A stretch of DNA of 64,000 bases, from contig CAWJFP010000039.1 in NCBI GenBank assembly GCA_963842155.1, forward strand, positions 1 to 64,000, in the 5' to 3' direction. Below, one piece after another: positions 42,341 through 49,729 of this stretch; the first letter of the stretch is position 1, and each line of letters starts with the position of its first letter. The notes beneath the pieces are model-generated. The model was not told the origin of the DNA. It saw only the letters and a list, made by a program, of their open reading frames with translations, and did no database searches. The stretch comes from CAWJFP01 sp963842155. Lineage in GTDB: Bacteria > Pseudomonadota > Alphaproteobacteria > JACZXZ01. The position numbers and the translations under genes are program-made.

Positions 42341-42706
42341 ATGGACTTAGTCAAGTACGCGAAAAGCATCCTCGCGCGCCGTTCAGAGGCGGTCACGCTC
42401 AAGCGCGCTACCGCGAGTATCGGAGATTGGAAGCCGCAAGCACACCGCTGCCACGAAAACGTCCGGGCGTGGGTCCAGCGCAATCCGCACCATAAGCAAG
42501 TGTTCGGATATGTACTTTTCAACTTTGGCATACTCGGCCAGCGAGTGATGGCTCACTCCGCTGTCGAGGACGAAAACGGGATTCTCCACGATATCACGCC
42601 GCACGGCGCGTCAGGCGATTACCCTTTCGTCCGGCATGTCGGCTCGAAGGATGAATTTGCGCAGATGGCCGTCGCTATTCAGGTTGACGTTCTGCTAGAG
42701 GATTAG
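42341..42706 (+). CDS. Hypothetical protein with Cys/His/Asp pattern
   Basis: From MDLVKYAKSILARRSEAV it has 121 residues. The sequence shows HRCHENVRAWVQRNPHHKQV, then VMAHSAVEDENGILHDITPH and FVRHVG. The spaced Cys, His and Asp could form a papain- or transglutaminase-like active site, but I do not recognise a named family. It follows the frameshifted gene by 22 bp and shares its lower GC content, so the two may be one operon. Confidence 0.5.
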   Translation: MDLVKYAKSILARRSEAVTLKRATASIGDWKPQAHRCHENVRAWVQRNPHHKQVFGYVLFNFGILGQRVMAHSAVEDENGILHDITPHGASGDYPFVRHVGSKDEFAQMAVAIQVDVLLED

Positions 42707-42740
42707 GCGTGCTCGGGTAGAGTTCGCCTTCGGAACCGCC

Positions 42741-43199
42741 ATGTCCACAACCTTCCTCTACGTCACCTACATCCGGACGACGCCGGAGCAGCTCTGGCAA
42801 GCGCTGACGGAGCCCGCCTTGACGCGGCGTTATTGGTTCGGCTGCTGGCAGGAATCGAATTGGAAGATCGGCTCGCCCTGGCGGCTCATGATGCCGGACG
42901 GGCGCCTGGCCGACAGCGGCCTGATATTCGAGCCCGACCGGCCGCGGCGCCTGGTCATATCCTGGCACAACGAGTTCCATGATTGGGCGCGCGATCTCGG
43001 CTTCACGCGCGCGAGCTACACCCTGGAGCCCACCGGCGCGGTCGTCAAGCTCACCCTCACCCATGAAGTGCCCGCGGACGGCGCCAAACTGCTCGAGGCC
43101 TTGTCGCAGGGCTGGCCGCTTATTCTCTCGAGCTTGAAGAGCCTGTTGGAGACGGGCGAGGCGCTGCCCGGCACCGATCGTCTGCCGCCCGGGAGCTGA
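42741..43199 (+). CDS. SRPBCC/AHSA1-family protein
   Basis: This 152-residue single-domain protein starts MSTTFLYVTYIRTTPEQLWQ. It has the helix-grip fold pattern of Aha1-C/START-like proteins: ALTEPALTRRYWFGCWQES, RRLVISWHNEF, YTLEPTGAVVKLTLTHEVP and GWPLILSSLKSLLETGE. Such proteins bind hydrophobic ligands. In other bacteria they are often paired with an ArsR regulator, but none is adjacent here. Composition returns to that of core genes. Confidence 0.82.
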   Translation: MSTTFLYVTYIRTTPEQLWQALTEPALTRRYWFGCWQESNWKIGSPWRLMMPDGRLADSGLIFEPDRPRRLVISWHNEFHDWARDLGFTRASYTLEPTGAVVKLTLTHEVPADGAKLLEALSQGWPLILSSLKSLLETGEALPGTDRLPPGS

Positions 43200-43246
43200 G
43201 CGTCGCGCGCTTGTCCGGATTATTTTCGCTTCAGGTGAACCGCAAG

Positions 43247-43338
43247 CCCCCTCACCCTCCCCTCTCCCCCAATGGGGGAGAGGGTTGAGTAGGGTTGGCG
43301 AAGCGAGAGCCGAGCCTTACCCGGAGCTGGGTGAGGGG
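43247..43338. repeat. Intergenic ~92-bp repeat, minus orientation
   Basis: A G+C-rich element with inner palindrome CCTCTCCCCC/GGGGGAGAGG and outer ends CCCCTCACC/GGTGAGGGG. The inverted orientation of the same element lies at 54987-55080, with strong similarity along its length. It occupies most of the space between the SRPBCC gene and the toxin gene. Confidence 0.75.
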
Positions 43339-43385
43339 CGCATGCTTATACCTAATCGGACCGCTCTAACGTGACGCGAGCGGGC

Positions 43386-43781
43386 TTACAGCAGCTCGAA
43401 TCCGGGAAGCCGGCGCGCCCTCCGGTCGAAGGTCACAATGCGGGAACAGCCCGCCTTGGCGGCCAACGCCCCGATGAGGGCATCGGCGAAGGAGCCTCGG
43501 CCGTCCTTGAACGCGATCATGGCGGTAAAGACTTCCTGCTCGTTTTCGACCAGGAGAACGTCGGCCTGGAGCATGCGTTCGATGGCCGCGGCGATGCCGT
43601 CGTCGGAGAGGCCGTAAGCGCGCTCGAGCACCCATACGGTCTCGACCATCGCCACGACACTGACGAAGCCGGGATCGTCCTCGGAGACTCGCCGCTCGAT
43701 GAGCGCCGTCGCCTTGGGCGATTGAACCGGATCGTCTTGGGCGAGGTAGCGGACGAGGATGTTGGTATCGAGTCCGATCAT
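43386..43781 (-). CDS. PIN-domain toxin (VapC-type)
   Basis: This 131-residue PIN-domain ribonuclease has the acidic active-site residues in place: MIGLDTNILVRYL (Asp5), VAMVETVWVLE (Glu), SFADALIGALA (Asp) and TFDRRARR (Asp). VapC toxins cleave tRNA or rRNA. It overlaps the upstream AbrB-like antitoxin gene by four bases (ATGA), the usual type II toxin-antitoxin order with antitoxin first. The target RNA is unknown. Confidence 0.88.
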   Translation of the reverse strand: MIGLDTNILVRYLAQDDPVQSPKATALIERRVSEDDPGFVSVVAMVETVWVLERAYGLSDDGIAAAIERMLQADVLLVENEQEVFTAMIAFKDGRGSFADALIGALAAKAGCSRIVTFDRRARRLPGFELL

Positions 43782-44044
43782 CGCCGCTTGCGGCGCGAGA
43801 CGCCGGCGGCGGCGGCGGCAGCGATGGCCGCGCTCATCTCCTCGATCGTGACGGGCCGCCGCCGCGCGCCCGCCATGCCGCGCAAGGCCGCGGCGGGAAG
43901 CTTCGGCAAGAGAACCACGCTGCCATCGGGATGCAGGAAGAACTTGACCCGATCGCCCGGCTTCAAGCGAAGATGCTCGCGGATGGCTTTCGGAATCGTC
44001 GCCTGGCCCTTCGAGGTGATCGCGGATTCCATGCGGGCCTCCAT
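43778..44044 (-). CDS. AbrB/MazE-fold antitoxin of the PIN toxin
   Basis: From MEARMESAITSKGQATIPK it has 88 residues; MESAI, four codons later, is also possible. An N-terminal AbrB/SpoVT swapped-hairpin domain (ITSKGQATIPKAIREHLRLK, PGDRVKFFL) is followed by an Ala-rich toxin-binding tail ending in SRRKRR. The ATG at 44042-44044 abuts a palindrome, so the longer in-frame start at 44074 is unlikely. It should neutralise the PIN toxin and repress the operon. Confidence 0.85.
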   Translation of the reverse strand: MEARMESAITSKGQATIPKAIREHLRLKPGDRVKFFLHPDGSVVLLPKLPAAALRGMAGARRRPVTIEEMSAAIAAAAAAGVSRRKRR

Positions 44045-44064
44045 TACATTCCCGGAAATGTAAT
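44043..44064. promoter_or_regulatory. Palindromic operator of the antitoxin-toxin operon
   Basis: Eight-base arms ATTACATT and AATGTAAT flank a six-base centre CCCGGA, making a 22-bp near-perfect palindrome that touches the antitoxin start codon. AbrB-type antitoxins usually autoregulate through such sites. Confidence 0.6.
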
Positions 44065-44223
44065 ACCGCTGCACTCGTCGCGCGTCAAGCCGGATGCGGC
44101 AGACAGCTTTCGCCCTGGCAGAAGCCGATCCCTTCGGCCTTTATCATTATATTGCCCAGGAAGCGGGCCATGACGTCGCAGGCGCGCCGCGCGCTTAAAC
44201 GCCAGCGATGACAGATGTCTCGC

Positions 44224-44436
44224 TCAGAGATCGTCGGGCCGAAGGCCAGTGTGCTTTGCGATGCGCGCAAGCATCGCCGGTCCCAGCTCATCGCCACCAT
44301 GAAAGGCGAACACGTAGTCGGGCCAGCCTTGGCGCGCGAGCACGCGGTGCGAACCACGTTGCCGCTTCACCGTCCATCCGACGCGCTGAAGAGCCCGCAA
44401 CACGCGGGCCGCCTTCGCGGCCGGCCACGCGCTCAC
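44224..44436 (-). CDS. hicA: HicA-family toxin
   Basis: From a GTG at 44434-44436 the protein has 70 residues: AARVLRALQRVGWTVKRQRG, then SHRVLARQGW and a C-terminal hydrophobic core. The dsRBD-like fold with the catalytic His in GSHRVL is typical of HicA mRNA interferases. Its start overlaps the hicB stop by four bases (GTGA), so the two are translationally coupled. A start upstream of the GTG is excluded by the overlap with hicB. Confidence 0.85.
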   Translation of the reverse strand: MSAWPAAKAARVLRALQRVGWTVKRQRGSHRVLARQGWPDYVFAFHGGDELGPAMLARIAKHTGLRPDDL

Positions 44437-44633
44437 GCGGCGAAAAGATCCCGGGCTTCGTTGGGCACCGGCTCGCCATGCTCGATGCGATCGGCGATGA
44501 CGCGAAGGGCCAGCGCGGTGACGTTCATCCGCGCTTCGGCTTCGCTCTTGCCGTAAGCGAGTACGCCGGGAAGCGCCGGCACCTCGCCGATCCAGCGGCC
44601 ATCCTCCTCGCGTGCGATCTCGATTTTGAGCAT
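44433..44633 (-). CDS. hicB: HicB-family antitoxin
   Basis: This 66-residue protein has the partial RNase-H-like HicB fold: MLKIEIAREEDGRWIGEVPA, LPGVLAYGKSEAEARMNVTA and LALRVIADRIEHGE. It should bind and block HicA. The DNA-binding C-terminal domain found in longer HicB proteins is absent, so autoregulation may need another factor. It is the first gene of the pair and ends 25 bp before the tRNA-Glu gene on the same strand (transcription order tRNA, hicB, hicA). Confidence 0.85.
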   Translation of the reverse strand: MLKIEIAREEDGRWIGEVPALPGVLAYGKSEAEARMNVTALALRVIADRIEHGEPVPNEARDLFAA

Positions 44634-44658
44634 GCCAATTCTGCCTCAAACCGCGAAT

Positions 44659-44734
44659 TGGCGTCCCCAAGGGGAGTCGAACCCCTGTTTCCGGCGTGAG
44701 AGGCCAGCGTCCTGGGCCACTAGACGATGGGGAC
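44659..44734 (-). tRNA. tRNA-Glu (anticodon CTC)
   Basis: Read on the minus strand, the gene begins GTCCCCATCGTCTAGTGGCC and folds as a cloverleaf. The acceptor stem is GTCCCC/GGGGAC, the anticodon loop CTCTCAC carries CTC, and the T-arm is CAGGGGTTCGA. The discriminator G is followed by an encoded CCA (44659-44661). It lies next to the HicBA pair. Confidence 0.93.
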
Positions 44735-44808
44735 CCGCGCGAGCGATCGGTTCGCTGCGACGGCCCTTCAATACAACGCGCCGCCTCTTGTTGCAATGGC
44801 GCCGAAGC

Positions 44809-45867
44809 TCACCCCGCCTTCGCCGCTTTCGCGGCATCGCCATGGCGGCGCAGCGAGGCGACGAGCGCATCGACATCCGCGGCGCGGGTGGAGAAGGCGC
44901 AGACGAAGCGGCATTGCACCATCCCCTCGCCCGACCAGCGGTAGAAGGTAAAGCCGTCGGCGAAGGCGCCGGCGATGGCGGCCTCGGGCAGCATGGCGAA
45001 GATCTCGTTCGCCTCCACCGGATGGACGAGCTCGACGCCGGGCAGGCTCGCCAGGCCCTGCGCCAGCCGCGCGGCCATCGCGTTGGCGTGGCGCGCGTTC
45101 CTGAGCCAGAGATCCTCGGCGAGATAGGCCTCGAGCTGGACCGAAAGGAAACGCATCTTGGAGAAGAGATGGCCCGCGCGCTTGCGGCGATAGTCGAAGC
45201 CTTGGGCCAGCTCGCGCTTGAAGAAGACCACCGCCTCCGCCGCCAGCGCGCCGCCCTTGGTGGCGCCGAAGGAAAGCGCGTCCACGCCGGCGCGCCAGGT
45301 GAGCGCCGCCGGCCGGCAGCCGAGCGCCGCCACGGCATTGGCGAAGCGCGCCCCATCCATATGGACATGGAGGCCGTGGCCATGGGCGATCTCGGCCAGG
45401 GCCGCGACCTCCTCGGGACGATAGAGCGTGCCGGCCTCGCTCTCGTTGGTGAGGCTCAGCGCCGCCGGCTGCACATGATGCACCGTGCCGGCGCCCGCCG
45501 CCGCCAGCGCCGCCGCGAATGCCGCGGGCGCGATCTTGCCATGCTCGCCCGGCACCGCGACGAGCTTGGCGCCGCCCGAGTAGAACTCGGGCGCGCCGCA
45601 TTCGTCCGCATTGATATGCGAGTCGGGATGGCAATAGATGGCACCCCAAGGCGGCGTCATGGCGGCGAGCGCGAGCGAGTTCGCGGCCGTCCCCGTCGCC
45701 ACCGGGAAGACCGTCACCTCGCGCTCGAAAAGCCGCGCGAAGGCCGCCTCGAGCCGCTCGCTCACGGCATCGTTACCGTAAGGCATCGCGGCGCCCTGGT
45801 TCGCCCGCGCCAGCGCCGCCATGATCTCCGGCGCCACCTCGGCCGTGTTGTCGCTCGCGAAGTTCAT
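44809..45867 (-). CDS. Low-specificity threonine aldolase / beta-eliminating lyase
   Basis: From MNFASDNTAEVAPEIMAALA the protein has 352 residues. It is a fold-type I PLP enzyme: the motif VFPVATGTAANSLALAAM, the substrate/PLP His-Asp region HVHMDGARFANAVAALG and the PLP lysine in SFGATKGGALAAE. It probably splits L-threonine or L-allo-threonine into glycine and acetaldehyde. It is a single gene directly downstream of the tRNA-Glu region. The alternative reading as an L-tyrosine- or tryptophan-type lyase is unlikely at this length. Confidence 0.88.
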   Translation of the reverse strand: MNFASDNTAEVAPEIMAALARANQGAAMPYGNDAVSERLEAAFARLFEREVTVFPVATGTAANSLALAAMTPPWGAIYCHPDSHINADECGAPEFYSGGAKLVAVPGEHGKIAPAAFAAALAAAGAGTVHHVQPAALSLTNESEAGTLYRPEEVAALAEIAHGHGLHVHMDGARFANAVAALGCRPAALTWRAGVDALSFGATKGGALAAEAVVFFKRELAQGFDYRRKRAGHLFSKMRFLSVQLEAYLAEDLWLRNARHANAMAARLAQGLASLPGVELVHPVEANEIFAMLPEAAIAGAFADGFTFYRWSGEGMVQCRFVCAFSTRAADVDALVASLRRHGDAAKAAKAG

Positions 45868-46049
45868 GGCTTTTTCCCTTATGAGCAAAGGATTACGGCG
45901 CAAGACCGAAATGTCTTGGAATATTCCGGCCTAATATCTTGTCGGTATTTTGTCATTCCTCCCAGGGGGACCGCTCCAGATGAGGACGTTCTTAGGCGGC
46001 TGCGAAGCCGCCGGGAAGGCCGGGTGGGCGCCGTACCATGGGAGCCGCG

Positions 46050-46385
46050 TCACGGTTGCGGCGTGAGCTCGAAGCTGCCGACGAGCGCCCCGTTCGAGAG
46101 ATCGAGCACGAGCAGGCGCCGCACGCCGCCGGCGAGCTCGAGCTGAAGGATCATCCGGCCCTGGTCCGTCCGCGTATCGACGATGCGCGCGCCGGGCGGC
46201 AAGGCAATCGCCACAGGCCCGAAGGGATGGGCCGGCCCGGACGAGACGGTCGACGAGGCGCCGGTGGAAGAGGCAGCTGGCGCCTCGGGTCCCGCGCCTC
46301 GCTTGACGAGGCCGTAGATAAGGAGGCCGAAGGCCAGCACGATGAGTATGCCCATGCCGATGACCAGGGCCTTGAGCGCGCGCAT
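46050..46385 (-). CDS. Single-pass membrane protein (DUF6476-like)
   Basis: From MRALKALVIGMGILIVLAFG it has 111 residues; an ATG at 46407-46409 would add eight. One membrane helix lies at about residues 8-26, followed by an Ala/Ser/Pro linker and a small domain (GPVAIALPPGARIVDT, GRMILQLELAGGVRRLLVLD). Its position, divergent from rluD, is conserved in alphaproteobacteria, and I believe the family is DUF6476. The function is unknown. Confidence 0.72.
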   Translation of the reverse strand: MRALKALVIGMGILIVLAFGLLIYGLVKRGAGPEAPAASSTGASSTVSSGPAHPFGPVAIALPPGARIVDTRTDQGRMILQLELAGGVRRLLVLDLSNGALVGSFELTPQP

Positions 46386-46407
46386 GATTCCGGTCCACTG
46401 TCTCTTC

Positions 46408-47421
46408 ATGACGACGGCGGAGAAGGAGATAGCGGCCGGCCCGGACAAGGTCAAACCCGGCGCCGTCGAGGCGAGGGCCGGCGCGGCCGATGACGGCATG
46501 CGGCTCGACGCCTATCTCGCGCGCGCGCTGCCCGCCCTCTCGCGCTCGCGCCTCAAGCAGCTGATCGTGGCGGGCCATCTGCGCGCGGACGAGCGGCCGC
46601 TCACGGATCCCTCGGCGAAGGTGCGGGCCGGCCAAAGATTCACCCTCGTTATTCCTCCGAGCGTCGAGGCGCGGCCCGAGGCGCAGGCAATTCCGCTCGA
46701 GGTGCTTTACGAGGATGACGATCTCATCGTCATCGACAAGCCGGCGGGCCTCGTCGTGCATCCCGCCGCCGGCAATCCCGACCGGACCTTGGTGAACGCG
46801 CTCCTCGCTTATTGCGGCGCCAGCCTCGCCGGCATCGGCGGCGTGCGCCGGCCCGGCATCGTGCATCGCCTCGACAAGGATACCAGCGGCCTCATGGTCG
46901 CGGCCAAGACCGACCGCGCCTTCGCCGGGCTCGCGGCGCAGTTCGCCGCCCATGAGGTCGAGCGCGCCTATCGCGCGTTGGTCTGGGGCGCCCCGCGCCC
47001 GGCGCAAGGCGAGATCGCCGGCAATATCGGCCGCAGCCCGCGCGACCGGAAGAAGATGGCGGTGCGGGCGCAAGGCGGCAAGGCCGCGCTCACGCGCTAC
47101 CGCACCCTCGCGTCCTATGGCGGCGTGGCGAGCCTGCTCGAATGCCGCCTCGCCACCGGGCGCACGCACCAGATCAGGGTGCATCTCGCGAGCCTCGGCC
47201 ATCCCGTGATGGGCGACCCGCTTTACGGCAAGGCGACTGCCGCGCGGCGTGCCTCCTTGCCCCCGGCGGCGCGGGCGGCGCTCGATCGGCTCGGGCGCCA
47301 GGCGCTCGACGCCTATCTGCTCGGCTTCATCCATCCGGCGAGCGGCACGCGGATCAGAATCGAGCGGGAATCGCCGGGCGATTTCAGCGAGCTTAAGAAA
47401 AATTTAGAATCTTTTAAGTGA
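46408..47421 (+). CDS. rluD: RluA-family 23S rRNA pseudouridine synthase, RluD-like
   Basis: Starting at MTTAEKEIAAGP it has 337 residues. An S4 domain (MRLDAYLARALPALSRSRLK) precedes the catalytic domain, with the active-site Asp in HRLDKDTSG and the later GRTHQIRVHL and HPVMGDPLYG. It likely forms pseudouridines 1911, 1915 and 1917 of 23S rRNA. It overlaps or abuts the DUF6476-like gene's start, which is divergent. The rpoH gene follows 101 bp later. Confidence 0.88.
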   Translation: MTTAEKEIAAGPDKVKPGAVEARAGAADDGMRLDAYLARALPALSRSRLKQLIVAGHLRADERPLTDPSAKVRAGQRFTLVIPPSVEARPEAQAIPLEVLYEDDDLIVIDKPAGLVVHPAAGNPDRTLVNALLAYCGASLAGIGGVRRPGIVHRLDKDTSGLMVAAKTDRAFAGLAAQFAAHEVERAYRALVWGAPRPAQGEIAGNIGRSPRDRKKMAVRAQGGKAALTRYRTLASYGGVASLLECRLATGRTHQIRVHLASLGHPVMGDPLYGKATAARRASLPPAARAALDRLGRQALDAYLLGFIHPASGTRIRIERESPGDFSELKKNLESFK

Positions 47422-47522
47422 ACGGAACCAGGCCTATGCTAGATTCTCCCGCGACTCAGCGAAAACCGGCCGGCATGCCGGGCCTCGGCAGGCCCGCGCG
47501 GGCCGGTTGGAGGGGAGCCAAA

Positions 47523-48413
47523 ATGGCCACCACCGCGCTATCCAGCGTCGGCTCGTTTCATCCGGAAGGCAATCTCGCGCGCTATCTGCAGGAGATTCGC
47601 CGCTTCCCCATGCTCGAGCCCGAGCGGGAATACATGCTCGCCAAGCGCTGGCGCGAGCATAACGACGTGGAGGCGGCCCATCAGCTGGTGACGAGCCATC
47701 TGCGGCTGGTGGCCAAGATCGCCATGGGCTATCGCGGCTACGGCCTGCCGCTCGCCGAGCTCATCTCCGAGGGCAATGTCGGGCTCATGCAGGCGGTGAA
47801 GCGCTTCGAGCCCGATCGCGGCTTCCGCCTCGCCACCTATGCCATGTGGTGGATCCGCGCCTCCATCCAGGAATATATCCTGCATTCCTGGTCGCTCGTG
47901 AAGATCGGCACGACCGCGGCGCAGAAGAAGCTGTTCTTCAACCTGCGCAAGATCAAGGGCCAGCTTCAGGCCATCGAGGAGGGCGACCTCTCGCCCGAGA
48001 ACGTCAAGAAGATCGCGACGCAGCTCGCGGTCGCCGAGAGCGACGTGGTGCAGATGAACCGCCGCCTCGCCAGCCCCGACCATTCGCTCAACGCGCCCCT
48101 GCGCGACGAGGGCGAGGGCGAGTGGCAGGACTGGCTCGTCGACGACGAGCCGAGCCAGGAGACCAAGCTCGCCGAGAGCGAGGAGCTCGGCAACCGCCAT
48201 CGCCTGCTCGAGAGCGGCCTCAAGGTCCTGAGCCCGCGCGAGCGGCACATCCTCGTCGAGCGGCGCCTGCGCGAGGATCCCACCACGCTCGAGGACCTCT
48301 CGCAGGAATACGGCATCTCGCGCGAGCGCGTGCGCCAGATCGAGGTCCGCGCCTTCGAGAAGCTGCAGAAGGCGATGAAGAACCGCACCATCGAGCAGTC
48401 GCTGGCGAGCTGA
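47523..48413 (+). CDS. rpoH: RNA polymerase sigma-32 factor RpoH
   Basis: This 296-residue sigma factor starts MATTALSSVGSFHPEGNLAR after GGAGGGGAGCC. Region 2 (YRGYGLPLAELISEGNVGLM, FRLATYAMWWIRASIQEYIL) and the RpoH box HSWSLVKIGTTAAQKKLFFN are present. Region 4 (LEDLSQEYGISRERVRQIEV) contacts the -35 element. It directs heat-shock genes; htpG in this window is a candidate target. Translational control by mRNA structure, known in E. coli, was not evident by eye. Confidence 0.95.
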   Translation: MATTALSSVGSFHPEGNLARYLQEIRRFPMLEPEREYMLAKRWREHNDVEAAHQLVTSHLRLVAKIAMGYRGYGLPLAELISEGNVGLMQAVKRFEPDRGFRLATYAMWWIRASIQEYILHSWSLVKIGTTAAQKKLFFNLRKIKGQLQAIEEGDLSPENVKKIATQLAVAESDVVQMNRRLASPDHSLNAPLRDEGEGEWQDWLVDDEPSQETKLAESEELGNRHRLLESGLKVLSPRERHILVERRLREDPTTLEDLSQEYGISRERVRQIEVRAFEKLQKAMKNRTIEQSLAS

Positions 48414-48796
48414 AGGCCGCGGCGCGGCACGATTCCAAGCCTCAAGGCGCGGCACGGCTTTCCGTTTCCGACATCTTGGCCGTGAACACGACTATCGATG
48501 GCGCGAAAAATCGTCGCCAGCGGGCTTGTCCCGGTGGCCCACCACTTCCTAAATCCTAAAGACAAGTCGTGGATCGCCGGCACGGAGGCCGGCGATGACC
48601 AATTAGGATTGTCACGGGGCGTTGAGTTCTGTTTTCAAGCCCCGCCAACTAAACAGGACAGCGGTGACATCGATGGCGCATTGCCATCAATTTCACCTCT
48701 GTATCGTCCGCAATATCCGGATAGCGCCGGCCGAGCCGCCTCGCCATGATCCGCCCCATGCGCGCGCGGAACCGCGGGACGGCAGTCAACAAGGTC
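48414..48796. other. Intergenic region with extragenic hairpin
   Basis: About 380 bp without a gene. At 48573-48596 a perfect hairpin has nine-base arms ATCGCCGGC and GCCGGCGAT with loop ACGGAG. It is a common extragenic palindrome type and may also end rpoH transcription. The rest holds no convincing frame. Confidence 0.5.
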
Positions 48797-49729
48797 ATGG
48801 GGCCGCTCGAATGGCTCCTGCTGCTGGCGCTCGCGGTGTTGTGGGGCGGCTCCTTCTTCTTCATCAAGCTCGCGCTCGGCGGCTTCCATCCCTTGACCAT
48901 CGTGCTCGGCCGCGTGGCGCTCGCGGCACTCGCCCTCAATCTCGCCGTCCTCGCGAGCGGGTTGCGCATGCCGTCCGACCGGCGCCTTTGGGGCCGCTTC
49001 TTCGCGATGGGGCTCATCAACAATCTCGTCCCCTTCTCGCTCATTATCTGGGCGCAGAGCCATATCGCGAGCGGCTTGGCCTCCATCCTCAACGCCACGG
49101 CGCCGCTTTTCACCGTGCTCGTCGCCTATTTCCTCTCGAAGGACGAGCGTTTGACCTGGGGCCGCGCGATCGGCGTGCTGGTCGGCTTCCTCGGCGTCGC
49201 CATGATGATCGGGCTCGATGCCCTGCGCCTCGCCGGCAGCGAGGTGCTCGCCGAGACGGCCGTGCTCGCGGCCGCCCTCGCTTACGCCTTCGCCGGCATC
49301 TATGGCCGCCGCTTCGCCGGCCTGCCGCCGCTCCTCGCGGCGACGGGCCAGCTCACCGCCACCACCATCATGATGACGCCCTTGGCGCTCGTCATCGACC
49401 GGCCCTGGACGGAGGCGCCCGGCCTCGCGGCCTGTGGCGCCTTGCTCGGCCTGGCGCTGCTTTCGACCGCCGTCGCCTATGTGATCTATTTCCGCATCCT
49501 GGCCACGGCGGGAGCCGTCAATCTGCTGCTCGTGACCCTGCTCAATCCGGTGACCGCGGTGCTGCTGGGCGCGCTGGTGCTGGGCGAGCATCTCGCCGGC
49601 AGCGCCTTCCTCGGCATGGCGCTGATCGCGCTCGGCCTCGCCGCGATCGACGGCCGGCCCTGGAGGGCGCTCGCGGCGCGGCGCGCTCCGCGCCGGCTCA
49701 ATCCTCGAAAGGGTCGCGCACCAGGATAG
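48797..49729 (+). CDS. EamA-family (DMT superfamily) transporter
   Basis: From MGPLEWLLLLALAVLWGGSF the protein has 310 residues; an upstream in-frame ATG at 48746 adds 17. It has ten hydrophobic helices in two EamA repeats. The family start LWGGSFFFIKLAL and the later NLLLVTLLNPVTAVLLGALV are typical. Transport of small metabolites is likely; the substrate is unknown. Its 3' end overlaps the purA 3' end by 32 bp, tail-to-tail. Confidence 0.86.
   Translation: MGPLEWLLLLALAVLWGGSFFFIKLALGGFHPLTIVLGRVALAALALNLAVLASGLRMPSDRRLWGRFFAMGLINNLVPFSLIIWAQSHIASGLASILNATAPLFTVLVAYFLSKDERLTWGRAIGVLVGFLGVAMMIGLDALRLAGSEVLAETAVLAAALAYAFAGIYGRRFAGLPPLLAATGQLTATTIMMTPLALVIDRPWTEAPGLAACGALLGLALLSTAVAYVIYFRILATAGAVNLLLVTLLNPVTAVLLGALVLGEHLAGSAFLGMALIALGLAAIDGRPWRALAARRAPRRLNPRKGRAPG

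Noticed and set aside
41251..44734. Prophage or integrative element at tRNA-Glu
   Set aside because: No integrase, phage structural gene or duplicated attachment site was found.
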